Assembly: GCA_002877875.1 (NCBI GenBank) | Contig: PNIE01000001.1 | Span: forward strand, 1-14,467 | DNA: 14,467 nucleotides | Source of the DNA: Caldimicrobium thiodismutans | Lineage (GTDB): Bacteria; Desulfobacterota; Thermodesulfobacteria; Thermodesulfobacteriales; Thermodesulfobacteriaceae | Reading direction: 5' to 3' | Shown: piece after piece, positions 6,555-13,933 of the stretch | Layout: each line of letters starts with the position of its first letter | How positions within the stretch are numbered: the first letter of the stretch is position 1 | Program-made: the position numbers and the translations under genes | Notes under the pieces: generated by a model | The model's database searches: none | Told to the model about the DNA's origin: nothing | Seen by the model: only the letters and a program-made list of their open reading frames with translations

Positions 6555-8357
6555 TTATATCATATTTTTCTTTTTATCCCAACCAGGAAGAAGATGGAGT
6601 TCAAGAATTTGTTCAATCTTTACCTCGGCAGGAGCACCTGTGAGTAAACATTGCCCTTTTTGAGTTTTTGGAAAGGCTATAACTTCTCTTATACTCTTTT
6701 TCCCAAGCATAAGCATAATAAGCCTATCAAGCCCAAAGGCAATTCCACCATGAGGTGGTGCCCCATAGTCTAAAGCTCTTAGAAGAAAACCAAATTTTTC
6801 CTCGGCCTCCTCCTTTGAAATCCCAAGAAGAGTGAATATCTTTTCCTGAAGATCTCTTCTGTGGATACGAATACTTCCTCCACCAATTTCGATACCATTT
6901 AAGACGATATCATAGGCTCGTGACCTCACTTTCAGAGGCTCAGTATCAAGAAGAGGAAGGTCCTCTTCCTTAGGATAAGTAAAGGGATGGTGCACAGAAA
7001 CAAGTCTTCCTTCATTCTCATCCCATTCCAATAGGGGAAAATCAACAATCCAAACAAAATTAAAAGTTTTTTCAGGAAGAAGATTCAATTTTTTGGCAAG
7101 ATGATTTCTCAGTTCTCCAAGAATGGTATGGGTATTTTCGGGAGTGTCAGCAATGAAAAAGAGAGTTGCCTTTTCTTCAGAGAGTTTAAAGATCTCTTCC
7201 ATTTTTTCAAGAAGAGAAGCCTCAAAGAATTTAACGATGGGTGAGCTCCACTTCTCCTCAAATGAAGAGGCCTCTTTGGTATATTTTATCCAAGCAAGAC
7301 CTTTAGCTCCGAGATCCTGAGCAAATTTAGTTAGTTCTTCAATCTCCTTTCTTGAAAAATGGGAGGGGGCTTTAATTCCCTTTACTATACCACCCTTTTC
7401 AAGGGCTCCCCTGAATACCTGAAAATTACACTCTTTAGCAATCTCAGAGACATCGCAAAGTTCCATTCCAAACCTTAAATCAGGCCTATCCGTTCCATAG
7501 GTGTTTATACAGTAATCATAGGAAAGCCTTGGAAAAGGAGTTGATAGGGTGATACCAAGAGTCTTCTCAAAAAGATAGGTTAATAATTCTTCAACAAGAT
7601 TCATTATGTCCTCTTCGGTAACAAAGCTCATCTCAAGATCAAGTTGAGTGAATTCAGGCTGTCTATCAGCTCTCAGATCCTCATCTCGAAAACAGCGGAC
7701 TATTTGATAGTACCTCTCAAAACCTGCCACCATAAGAATTTGTTTAAATAACTGGGGTGATTGGGGAAGAGCATAAAATTTCCCAGGATAAAGCCTGCTT
7801 GGAACAAGAAAATCTCTTGCTCCTTCGGGAGTGCTTTTAGTAAGAAAGGGAGTCTCTATCTCCAAAAAACCTCTGGAATTTAAAAATTCTCTAAGGCTTT
7901 GATTTACCTTGTGCCGAAAAATAAAGGGTTCGTGTCCATTTAGGGCCCTCATTTCAAGGTAACGATACTTTAATTTAACAACCTCAGAGACCTCTGAGAG
8001 ATCCTCATCCATAGGGAAAGGCGGAGTTAAAGAGGTGTTATAAATTTCAAGATCTTTTCCAACAAGTTCAACATATCCTGTTGATATTTTGGGATTTTCC
8101 ATTCCTGGAGGCCTTCTTCTCAATACCCCCTTAACGGAAATTACATACTCATTTCTCAAAGAATCAGCAAGCTCATGTATTTCTGGGTCTAATCCCTCTT
8201 CAAAAACCACTTGTAGAAGACCTGTTCTATCTCTAAGATCAATAAAGATAACTCCTCCATGATCCCTTCTTCGCAAAACCCAACCTGAGACAATTAATTC
8301 TTTGTTAATTAAATCAGTATTTATTTCACCTATAAAGTGAGTTCTTTTAAGGCGCAT
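6555..8357 (-). CDS. aspS: Aspartyl-tRNA synthetase, bacterial type, probably non-discriminating
   Basis: This class II enzyme charges tRNA-Asp with aspartate. Of its 600 residues, about 1-105 form the OB-fold anticodon domain (GWVLRRRDHGGVIFIDLRD, 25-43). The catalytic core has motif 2, CFRDEDLRADRQPEFTQLD (222-240), and motif 3, GIAFGLDR (538-545), with the bacterial GAD insertion between them. The two positions reported to set tRNA specificity in the Pseudomonas aeruginosa enzyme (His31 and Gly83) match H33 and G85 here; discriminating enzymes such as that of E. coli have Leu and Lys there. This points to an enzyme that also makes Asp-tRNA-Asn for the GatCAB amidotransferase, which is inference. 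ATG follows a strong AGGAGG site by 4 bases. The gene is preceded by the longest gap in this gene run (116 bp), where a promoter may lie, and followed by purA after 37 bp. Confidence 0.97.
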   Translation of the reverse strand: MRLKRTHFIGEINTDLINKELIVSGWVLRRRDHGGVIFIDLRDRTGLLQVVFEEGLDPEIHELADSLRNEYVISVKGVLRRRPPGMENPKISTGYVELVGKDLEIYNTSLTPPFPMDEDLSEVSEVVKLKYRYLEMRALNGHEPFIFRHKVNQSLREFLNSRGFLEIETPFLTKSTPEGARDFLVPSRLYPGKFYALPQSPQLFKQILMVAGFERYYQIVRCFRDEDLRADRQPEFTQLDLEMSFVTEEDIMNLVEELLTYLFEKTLGITLSTPFPRLSYDYCINTYGTDRPDLRFGMELCDVSEIAKECNFQVFRGALEKGGIVKGIKAPSHFSRKEIEELTKFAQDLGAKGLAWIKYTKEASSFEEKWSSPIVKFFEASLLEKMEEIFKLSEEKATLFFIADTPENTHTILGELRNHLAKKLNLLPEKTFNFVWIVDFPLLEWDENEGRLVSVHHPFTYPKEEDLPLLDTEPLKVRSRAYDIVLNGIEIGGGSIRIHRRDLQEKIFTLLGISKEEAEEKFGFLLRALDYGAPPHGGIAFGLDRLIMLMLGKKSIREVIAFPKTQKGQCLLTGAPAEVKIEQILELHLLPGWDKKKNMI

Positions 8358-8473
8358 TTTACCTCCTAACTAAAAATCTGTTTAAAGTAGTGTTTTAAAA
8401 CGATGTTTATTCTAACAAAAAAATAAGAAAATTAAAGAAGAAAGATCATTGGGCACCGGGGTAAAATAGTATC
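8358..8473 (-). promoter_or_regulatory. Intergenic gap before aspS with a possible promoter
   Basis: This 116-bp gap between tatD and aspS is wide for this gene run. On the minus strand it holds a long pyrimidine tract (about 8405-8440) and, inside it, TAGAAT (8409-8414 on the plus strand, five of six matches to the sigma-70 -10 box), about 16 bases after a poor -35 candidate TTTAAT. An AGGAGG site (8362-8367) serves aspS. I see no strong hairpin that would end transcription after tatD, although the T-rich run could help release. The promoter call is tentative. Confidence 0.3.
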
Positions 8474-9253
8474 TCACAAAGAAAGGGAAAGATTAAAAAA
8501 TTTAATAGCATTTTTAGTGGTAATCTCAGCAACCTCTTCTAGGCTAATCTTTTTGATTTCAGCTAGTTTTTGAGCAGTGAAAATTAAAAAGGAAGGTTCA
8601 TTCCTCTTGCCACGCATTGGATGGGGACTTAAAAAAGGACAATCTGTCTCAAGAACAATTCTCTCAAGCGGAATAGATTTGGCTGCCTCTCTTAAAGTCT
8701 CAGCTTTGTCAAAGGTAATAATACCAGGCAGAGAAATAAGGCTATTAAATTTTAAAATTTTAGCAGCCACCTCTTTATCCGCGGTAAAACAATGAAAAAG
8801 CATGGGTAAATCCTCATAGGGCTTTAGAAAATCAAAAACAAGATTCCAAAAATCAGAATCTCCTCTAAAGTGAAAAACAACTGGCTTTTTCTTAGTTCTT
8901 GCTAGATGAAGTTGTCTTTCCAAATGTTCCATTTGTTTTTCCTTAGGCGAATACTCTTTCACCCAATCAAGACCAATTTCTCCAAGAGCCACAGCCTCCT
9001 CAAGATTTTTTTCCAGCCAGAGATAATCCTCCTCCGAGATTTTCTTTACCTCATGGGGATGGAATCCAAGAATAACCTCCAAGAAATCAGGATATATCCT
9101 CTTTAATTCAAGGGCTCTTTCGCAGGTTTTTCTATCAATTCCTACAACAAGGCATTTTATAATTCCAGCCTTTTTAGCTCGCTCAATAACTTCAGGAAGA
9201 TCACTTTTATATTCTGGTAAATTTAAGTGTGCATGAGTATCAATTAATCTCAT
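8474..9253 (-). CDS. tatD: TatD family metal-dependent hydrolase (DNase-like)
   Basis: TatD proteins are TIM-barrel metallohydrolases with 3'-5' exonuclease activity in the members tested; the cellular role of the family is not settled. The 259-residue length is typical. All metal ligands are visible: HAH near the start (H7, H9), GEIGLDW with E92, H128 in VFHFRG, H154 in LFHCF, and D204 in LETDCPFLSP. The C-terminal RGKRNEP phrase is also typical. The family usually has Tyr or Thr after GEIGLD, here Trp. The start ATG is 4 bases after the permease stop codon, so the gene is very likely translated from the same message as the transporter genes. The paralogue (TatD, YcfH or YjjV type) cannot be fixed from the sequence; the symbol denotes the family. 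Confidence 0.93.
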   Translation of the reverse strand: MRLIDTHAHLNLPEYKSDLPEVIERAKKAGIIKCLVVGIDRKTCERALELKRIYPDFLEVILGFHPHEVKKISEEDYLWLEKNLEEAVALGEIGLDWVKEYSPKEKQMEHLERQLHLARTKKKPVVFHFRGDSDFWNLVFDFLKPYEDLPMLFHCFTADKEVAAKILKFNSLISLPGIITFDKAETLREAAKSIPLERIVLETDCPFLSPHPMRGKRNEPSFLIFTAQKLAEIKKISLEEVAEITTKNAIKFFNLSLSL

Positions 9254-9257
9254 TTTA

Positions 9258-10064
9258 TTATTTCCTTACTATCAATAATAAGAAAATATAAATTCCCATA
9301 ATTAAAACAGTAGCACTGGAAAAGGGAATATCAAAGTAGATGGAAATGACAAAACCAAACAGTAGAGAGAGGAAATTTAAAAACATAGTTATAGGAATAA
9401 CTCGAGAAAAAGAAGAAGAAAGTTTCAGGGCAACCGTTGAACTGAAGACAAAAAAGGAGGAAACAAGTAAGACTCCCATAAGCTTTACACCTACAATGCT
9501 TTGAAGAGTTATCAAAAGAAGAAATAATCCTTGAGAGGTTTTAAATTCAATTCCTGGCAACTCTTCTTCAAAACTTTTAGCTAGCCAAAGATTTTTAAAA
9601 TAATAAAAAAAACTTAAAGAAAAGAGTAGCACAAAGAAACTTTCTAAAAAGTCTTTTTTATCAATAGTTACAAAAGAGCCAAAAAGATAGTTTAAGAGAG
9701 TTAAATCAAATTGAGAGGTTTTGCTTGCAAGAAGTAAGGCCAGCCCAAGGGAAAGATAGGTTATCATAGAGGTGGAAGTATCTTCAAAAATATTTAAAAA
9801 TTTAGAAAAAAAGTGAATTAAATAACTTAAAAAGAGAGTGGTAATAAGCAAAAAGGGAAAGTGAAGAAGAGAGGGAAAAAAGCTTTTAACTAAGGAGAGA
9901 AGTATGAGAGGTAACAAAAGAATGTGGGTTATAGCATGAGGAAACAAGGAATTTCTTTGAAGAATTAAAAAAGGAGAGGTTAGGGCAGTGGAAATGGCAA
10001 AGCAAATTCCTGCAAGCAAACCCCACCTAAATAGATCAAGATAAATTAAAAGTTCCATAATCAC
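9258..10064 (-). CDS. ABC-3 family metal transporter permease (ZnuB-like)
   Basis: This is an integral inner-membrane protein of 268 residues, nearly all hydrophobic, with about seven to nine predicted membrane spans (near residues 14-35, 45-60, 68-86, 100-114, 140-158, 178-200, 203-215, 224-243 and 250-266). The family signature of Zn/Mn/Fe permeases is seen in VGVKLMGVLLVSSFFVFSS (191-209) and in the last segment GFVISIYFDIPFSSATVLI, which matches the usual GLxxSxxxDxPsGaxivl. The early motif normally written GDAlSHA is degenerate: FPHAITH (41-47). A GTG start at 10064 forms a GTGA overlap with the ATPase stop; an ATG two codons later (10058) is an equal alternative. With the adjacent ATPase it makes a two-part importer; no substrate-binding protein gene lies in the window. 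Zinc, manganese or iron are all possible substrates. Confidence 0.85.
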   Translation of the reverse strand: MIMELLIYLDLFRWGLLAGICFAISTALTSPFLILQRNSLFPHAITHILLLPLILLSLVKSFFPSLLHFPFLLITTLFLSYLIHFFSKFLNIFEDTSTSMITYLSLGLALLLASKTSQFDLTLLNYLFGSFVTIDKKDFLESFFVLLFSLSFFYYFKNLWLAKSFEEELPGIEFKTSQGLFLLLITLQSIVGVKLMGVLLVSSFFVFSSTVALKLSSSFSRVIPITMFLNFLSLLFGFVISIYFDIPFSSATVLIMGIYIFLLLIVRK

Positions 10065-10780
10065 CAGTGAGTATGTTCTATTTTGTGAAAATAAAAGCCA
10101 GCCAGATCTTTTTCAGAAAAAATACAAAAGTCCTCATGGGCACCATGGAAATAAAGTCTTTGATTAAGGCAGGCCACTTTATTAACCTCTTTTGTTAAAA
10201 GCCAGGTCTCATGAGTCACAAGAATAATCGTAAGGCCCTTTTGGTGAAAGTTTGAGAGGATTTCATAAAAGTTCTTTTGAGAGATAAAATCAAGCCCAAC
10301 TGAGGGCTCATCAAGAATAAGAACTTCAGGTTTTAAACTAAGAGCTCTTGCAATATATGTCCTTTGAAGCTGTCCAAAAGAAAAACTGGTGATCCTTCTT
10401 TCTAAAAGCTCTGTTAAACCAAATATTTCAAGAAGTTCTTCAAGATAATTTTCATCCAGATTCTTTTTATACAAAAGGGAAGGGAGGTGGAGAAATTCTT
10501 TTAAAGTTAAAGGAAACATGGGATTTAGATCTTTTCCTGCCCTTTGTGGTACATATCCTATTAAGTGCCAATCTTTAAAATTAGATAGCTCTTTTCCCCA
10601 GAGATAAATTTTTCCTTTTTGAGGTTTTATAAAGCCAAGAAGACACTTTATCAAAGTGGTTTTTCCACCACCATTTGGGCCAATAATTGCAAGAAAGTCT
10701 CCCTTTTCTACTTTAAGAGAGATATCTTCAAGTATCTTTTTTCCATTCTGAAAGAAAGAGAGATTTTCAACCTGAATCAT
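10061..10780 (-). CDS. Metal ABC transporter ATP-binding protein (ZnuC-like)
   Basis: This 239-residue cytoplasmic ATPase powers the neighbouring membrane protein. It has Walker A GPNGGGKTT (34-42), Q-loop Gln79 in YVPQR, an ABC signature with FSFGQLQR (133-140) in place of LSGGQ, Walker B LILDEPS (154-160) and switch His190 in VTHET. GPNGGGKTTL with the YVPQ context is typical of the Zn/Mn/Fe (ZnuC/MntB/TroB) group. The C-terminus ends in HKIEHTHW, a small histidine cluster reminiscent of the His-rich tail of E. coli ZnuC and mildly in favour of zinc. ATG overlaps the mazG stop codon in ATGA, and its own TGA overlaps the permease start, so all three genes are translationally linked. The altered second position of the signature (Phe for Gly) is unusual but tolerable. 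Confidence 0.9.
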   Translation of the reverse strand: MIQVENLSFFQNGKKILEDISLKVEKGDFLAIIGPNGGGKTTLIKCLLGFIKPQKGKIYLWGKELSNFKDWHLIGYVPQRAGKDLNPMFPLTLKEFLHLPSLLYKKNLDENYLEELLEIFGLTELLERRITSFSFGQLQRTYIARALSLKPEVLILDEPSVGLDFISQKNFYEILSNFHQKGLTIILVTHETWLLTKEVNKVACLNQRLYFHGAHEDFCIFSEKDLAGFYFHKIEHTHW

Positions 10781-11577
10781 TTTTCCTTTTCTTTAACCTC
10801 ATCCCAAATGCGATCCATTTCTTCAAGGCTTAATTTTTCAAAGGAAAGGCCTTGCCCTTTTATAATTTTTTCCATCTCTTTAAAACGTCTCTCAAATTTA
10901 TCAAGCGTAAACTTTAAGGCTTCTTCAGGATTTATCCCAAGTTTTCGTGAAAGATTGGCTAAAGTAAAAAGAAGATCTCCTAATTCTTCAGAAACACGTT
11001 CTTTTTCACCTTTTAAAAGGGCCTCTTTTAATTCTTTAATCTCTTCTTCTAATTTCGGGAAAATTTCTTCTGGAGTTTTCCAATCAAACCCCACTCTTCC
11101 AGCTCTTTCACCAATTCTATAGGCCCTTTGAAGGGCTGGAAGGCTTTTGGGGATGTTTCCAAGAACAGAATCACTTTTTCCTTCCTTTTCTTTAATCTTT
11201 TGCCATTTTGAAAGCACTTCCTCTGCACTTTTAGCTTCATCCTCACCAAAAACATGGGGATGACGCCTTATCATCTTTTGAAAGGTGAGATAAACAAGGT
11301 CTTTTAAACTAAAGGCTCCTTTTTCTTCATAAAGAAAAATAATAAAAAGTAAAAGAAAAAGAAGATCGCCAAGTTCTTCTTGAATCTCCTCCTCACTCCC
11401 AGTAGTTATGGCCTCATAAACTTCATAGGCCTCTTCAATAAGATATTTTTTTAGAGTTTCTGGGGTTTGTTTGCGATCCCAGGGACACCCTCCCTCTCCC
11501 CTAAGAGTCTTAATTATTTCATAAAGAGATGTTAAATCCGCTTGTGACTGGAATTTAAAAGGTATCTCTTTTTTCAT
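10777..11577 (-). CDS. mazG: Nucleoside triphosphate pyrophosphohydrolase MazG
   Basis: MazG hydrolyses NTPs and dNTPs to monophosphates and pyrophosphate and is regarded as a house-cleaning enzyme. The protein has the full two-domain form. Domain one contains GGCPWDRKQTPETLKKYL (29-46) and metal-binding residues E48, E49, E52, E68 and D71. Domain two begins at RVGFDWKTPEEIF (161-173), with E178, E179, E182, E198 and D201. Both halves keep the ExxD helix, so both could bind Mg. I take the ATG at 11577 (266 residues), 32 bases after the leuD stop. The frame also extends to a TTG at 11631 inside leuD, but that start has no ribosome site and adds 18 residues not expected in the family. The stop overlaps the next gene's start (ATGA). 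Confidence 0.95.
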   Translation of the reverse strand: MKKEIPFKFQSQADLTSLYEIIKTLRGEGGCPWDRKQTPETLKKYLIEEAYEVYEAITTGSEEEIQEELGDLLFLLLFIIFLYEEKGAFSLKDLVYLTFQKMIRRHPHVFGEDEAKSAEEVLSKWQKIKEKEGKSDSVLGNIPKSLPALQRAYRIGERAGRVGFDWKTPEEIFPKLEEEIKELKEALLKGEKERVSEELGDLLFTLANLSRKLGINPEEALKFTLDKFERRFKEMEKIIKGQGLSFEKLSLEEMDRIWDEVKEKEK

Positions 11578-11609
11578 AAAGTTTTCTTTAAGTTTTTCGA
11601 GGAAAATTT

Positions 11610-12122
11610 TTAGGAGGGAGAAATTTCGCAACTTGCTCTATATTTTTTCATTATATGAGGTATTAACCCACCATCTTCAAGAATTTGTCTCATAAAAGGA
11701 GGAATAGGCTTAAAGGCATAGGTTTTATTTTTAGTAAGATTTATAATTTTTCCCCCGTCAAGGTCAACTTCAAGCTCATCTCCAGTCTCTATCTCTTTAG
11801 CAGCCTCTGGGCATTCAATAATTAAAAGTCCTGTATTAAAGGCATTTCTATAAAAAATTCTTGCAAAGGACTCAGCTATAACACAGGATATCCCACAGGC
11901 TTTTATGGCAATGGGGGCATGCTCTCTTGAAGAACCGCAACCAAAATTTCTTCCTGCAACTATTATATCCCCAGGTTTAACCTTTTTGGGAAACTCAGGG
12001 TCAGCATCTTCCATGCAATGTTTAGCAAGTTCTTGGGGATCAGTAGTATTTAAGTACCGGGCTGGAATGATTACATCAGTATCCACGTTATCACCAAATT
12101 TCCAAGCTTTTCCCTTAAGCAT
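11610..12122 (-). CDS. leuD: 3-isopropylmalate dehydratase small subunit
   Basis: Together with LeuC this subunit isomerises 2-isopropylmalate to 3-isopropylmalate in leucine synthesis. The 170-residue protein is the short single-domain ('swivel') form shared by archaea and many thermophilic bacteria. Substrate-contact motifs are DVIIPARYLNT (16-26) and GRNFGCGSSREHAP (57-70). The specificity loop reads YLNT, which is neither the YLRT linked to homoaconitase nor the YLV(Y/M) linked to isopropylmalate isomerase in methanogens, so the sequence alone does not settle the substrate; leucine synthesis is the default. ATG follows a GGGGGATAGAGG purine run. The last residues, after KKYRAS, run past the usual end of the family by a few residues. 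LeuC lies 144 bases upstream, with a tiny ORF between. Confidence 0.95.
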   Translation of the reverse strand: MLKGKAWKFGDNVDTDVIIPARYLNTTDPQELAKHCMEDADPEFPKKVKPGDIIVAGRNFGCGSSREHAPIAIKACGISCVIAESFARIFYRNAFNTGLLIIECPEAAKEIETGDELEVDLDGGKIINLTKNKTYAFKPIPPFMRQILEDGGLIPHIMKKYRASCEISPS

Positions 12123-12165
12123 CCTCTATCCCCCTTCTAAAATTTTTCAAATAAAATCCCCCCTT

Positions 12166-12267
12166 TTAAGATGTCTCCATTTGAAAGCCTATAGTGAAGG
12201 CCTTTAGATTAATTTCAGGATCGATAGATTTAAAGGGCTTTATAAATTTAAGGTTAAGTTTTCTCAT
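12166..12267 (-). CDS. Possible 33-residue coupled small protein between leuC and leuD
   Basis: An ATG overlaps the leuC stop codon (TAATG), and an open frame of 33 codons runs to a TAA at 12166-12168. The peptide begins MRKLNLKFIKPFKSID and ends in FQMETS. It has a basic, amphipathic first half, no signal peptide and no membrane segment. Stop/start overlap of this kind is typical of translational coupling in bacteria, and it fills most of the 144-bp gap between two genes whose products form one enzyme. I do not recognise a family. It could be a real small protein, a remnant of a longer gene or chance. Confidence 0.3.
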   Translation of the reverse strand: MRKLNLKFIKPFKSIDPEINLKAFTIGFQMETS

Positions 12268-13544
12268 TAAAGTCCAAGTTCTTCAGGAACTCCGATATAT
12301 CCAAGCACTGCAGAGGTGGCTGCTACAGCTGGGCCTGCAAGATAGACTTCACTTTCAGGGTGTCCCATTCTTCCTACAAAATTTCTATTGGTAGTAGCCA
12401 CAGCCTTTTCACCTTTAGCAAGTATTCCCATATGACCTCCAAGGCAAGGCCCACAGGTAGGAGGTGAAAGAATAGCTCCTGCCTCAAGAAAAATCTCCAC
12501 AAGCCCCTTTTTCAGAGCCTTTTTATAAACCCCAGGGGTTGCAGGAATAATTATACATCTCACATTAGGATTTACCTTTCTTCCTTTTAAGATTTTGGCT
12601 GCTATTTCAAGGTCTTCATACCTTCCATTGGTGCAAGAACCTATTACTACTTGATCTATATATATTTTCTTAGATAAATCTTTAACAAATCTTACATTGG
12701 AGGGAAGATGAGGAAGAGCCACTACTAAATCTATTTTAGAACAGTCGTACTCCCGGATTTCGCTATATTTTGCCTTTTTATCTGCCTTAAGAATAAGAGG
12801 TTCGCGATTAGTTTTTCCCTCAAGGTATTTTAGAGTTTTAGCATCTGCCTCAATGAGACCTACCTTTCCACCTGCTTCAATAGCCATATTAGCCATAGTA
12901 AAACGCTCAGCCATAGAGAGTTTTTTAATGACCTCACCTGTAAATTCCATAGCTTTGTAGAGGGCTCCATCCACCCCAATATCACCTATTGTGTAAAGAA
13001 TTAAATCTTTTCCTGTAACCCATGGCTTAAGCTTTCCGTAGTAGACAAATTTTATACTTTCAGGGACTTTAAACCAGGTTTTCCCAGTAATCCAGGCAGC
13101 TGCAAGATCTGTTGAACCAACTCCTGTGGCAAAGGCAGAAAGAGCTCCATAGGTACAAGTATGACTATCTGCTCCTATAATGATATCTCCAGGCACAACA
13201 AGGCCAAGCTCAGGAAGAAGAGCATGCTCAATCCCACATACACCACCTTCATAATAATGCTTTAGGTTATATTTTTTAGCAAATTCTCTACATATTCTCA
13301 CTTGTTCTGCACTCTTTATATCCTTATTGGGAGTAAAATGATCCATGACAAGTACAATTTTTTCTGGATTAAAAACCTTATTAATACAAGTTGATTCAAA
13401 AACCTTTATAGCAAGAGGCCCAGTTATATCATTAGCTAAGGTTAAATCCACAGGAATCTCAATCAGCTCCCCTGGTTCCACATAGGGCCTTCCTAATTTA
13501 TAGGCTAAAATTTTTTCAGCAAGGGTCATAGGAGGTCTTTTCAT
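12267..13544 (-). CDS. leuC: 3-isopropylmalate dehydratase large subunit (aconitase superfamily)
   Basis: LeuC carries the [4Fe-4S] cluster and most of the active site of isopropylmalate isomerase. The 425-residue protein is of the short archaeal/thermophile type (HACN/IPMI group). Cluster cysteines are C304 (GSCTNGR, 302-308), C364 and C367 (PTCGPCLGG, 362-370). Other family segments are VMDHFTPN (66-73), GIEHALLPE (104-112), GADSHTCTYGALSAFATGVGS spanning 124-144, and NRNFVGRMGHP (386-396). ATG at 13544 is preceded by GAGGAG at proper spacing; the in-frame Met6 has no such site. The gene opens the long minus-strand run and has its own likely promoter just upstream. Homoaconitase activity is a possible alternative, but pairing with leuD makes leucine synthesis the main reading. 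Confidence 0.95.
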   Translation of the reverse strand: MKRPPMTLAEKILAYKLGRPYVEPGELIEIPVDLTLANDITGPLAIKVFESTCINKVFNPEKIVLVMDHFTPNKDIKSAEQVRICREFAKKYNLKHYYEGGVCGIEHALLPELGLVVPGDIIIGADSHTCTYGALSAFATGVGSTDLAAAWITGKTWFKVPESIKFVYYGKLKPWVTGKDLILYTIGDIGVDGALYKAMEFTGEVIKKLSMAERFTMANMAIEAGGKVGLIEADAKTLKYLEGKTNREPLILKADKKAKYSEIREYDCSKIDLVVALPHLPSNVRFVKDLSKKIYIDQVVIGSCTNGRYEDLEIAAKILKGRKVNPNVRCIIIPATPGVYKKALKKGLVEIFLEAGAILSPPTCGPCLGGHMGILAKGEKAVATTNRNFVGRMGHPESEVYLAGPAVAATSAVLGYIGVPEELGL

Positions 13545-13578
13545 AGGGCTTACTCCTCAAAAATTTTTAAGTTGTTAA

Positions 13579-13606
13579 ATAATAACTTTTTTTTTAGTTA
13601 TTTCAA
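13579..13606 (-). promoter_or_regulatory. Candidate promoter of leuC with an inverted repeat in its spacer
   Basis: On the minus strand a TTGAAA box (13601-13606, five of six to consensus) is separated by 16 bases from TATTAT (13579-13584, five of six). The spacer contains the inverted repeat AATAACT / AGTTATT (arms 13581-13587 and 13596-13602) around a run of eight A residues, overlapping both boxes. This could be an operator, a weak AT-only terminator of the upstream small gene, or chance in AT-rich DNA. The leuC start is about 35 bases downstream. Prediction by eye only. Confidence 0.45.
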
Positions 13607-13616
13607 GAAAAACTAT

Positions 13617-13871
13617 CTACTGAGATTTTAAATTTTGATGATAAGAGGAAATCTGATAAGAAATTTCAAAATCCTTTAAGATTTCTTTTATGATTTCTTC
13701 TTCAGTAGGATAAAAAGAGATTTGAAGGATGCCCTGGCTTGCATCGTGAACAGTGAGGGTTGCAAGATGATCATAGCCTTCTAAGATAAATTTCAAAAAG
13801 GCAATTTGCGAAGGATCCATTTGAAAAAAGAGACATTTACTTTTAGTGAAGATTGACTTATGACTCATCAT
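13617..13871 (-). CDS. Small conserved protein, DUF4911-like
   Basis: This 84-residue protein has no signal peptide or membrane span and is probably cytoplasmic. The central pattern, DPSQIAFLKFILEGYDHLATLTV followed by a beta-like strand GILQISFYP and an acidic helix, resembles DUF4911, a family of unknown function that I know mainly from deltaproteobacteria and thermophilic sulfate reducers. The family assignment is from memory of its pattern, not a search. Two consecutive ATG codons (13871 and 13868) can serve as start; neither has a good Shine-Dalgarno site. The gene lies behind the cold-shock gene and its hairpin and before the leuC promoter, so it may depend on read-through from the cold-shock promoter. 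No function can be given. Confidence 0.65.
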   Translation of the reverse strand: MMSHKSIFTKSKCLFFQMDPSQIAFLKFILEGYDHLATLTVHDASQGILQISFYPTEEEIIKEILKDFEISYQISSYHQNLKSQ

Positions 13872-13893
13872 CTTAAAAGAGGTTTTTATTTGG

Positions 13894-13917
13894 AAGGGGG
13901 AGAGTTCTCCCCCCTTT
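13894..13917 (-). terminator. GC-rich hairpin behind the cold-shock gene
   Basis: The stretch AAGGGGGAGA...TCTCCCCCCTT forms a stem of about ten pairs (five G-C in a row, one extra C bulged) with a very short loop, 17 bases after the cold-shock stop codon on the minus strand. In the minus direction the stem is followed by TTCCAAATAAAAACC, a poor U-run, so it may act as a leaky terminator or as a 3' stabilising structure. The next gene starts 23 bases from the stem. Confidence 0.55.
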
Positions 13918-13933
13918 AAGATCGGACTAAGAA

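Noticed and set aside
10619..11122. 167-codon open frame on the plus strand across mazG and the ABC ATPase gene
   Set aside because: It is antisense to two well-supported genes with clear motifs, spans their junction, and its product (Ser/Phe/Lys-rich) has no recognisable domain.
11578..11631. TTG start of mazG inside leuD
   Set aside because: No ribosome site precedes it and the added residues do not belong to the MazG domain; the ATG at 11577 fits better, though its own site is weak.
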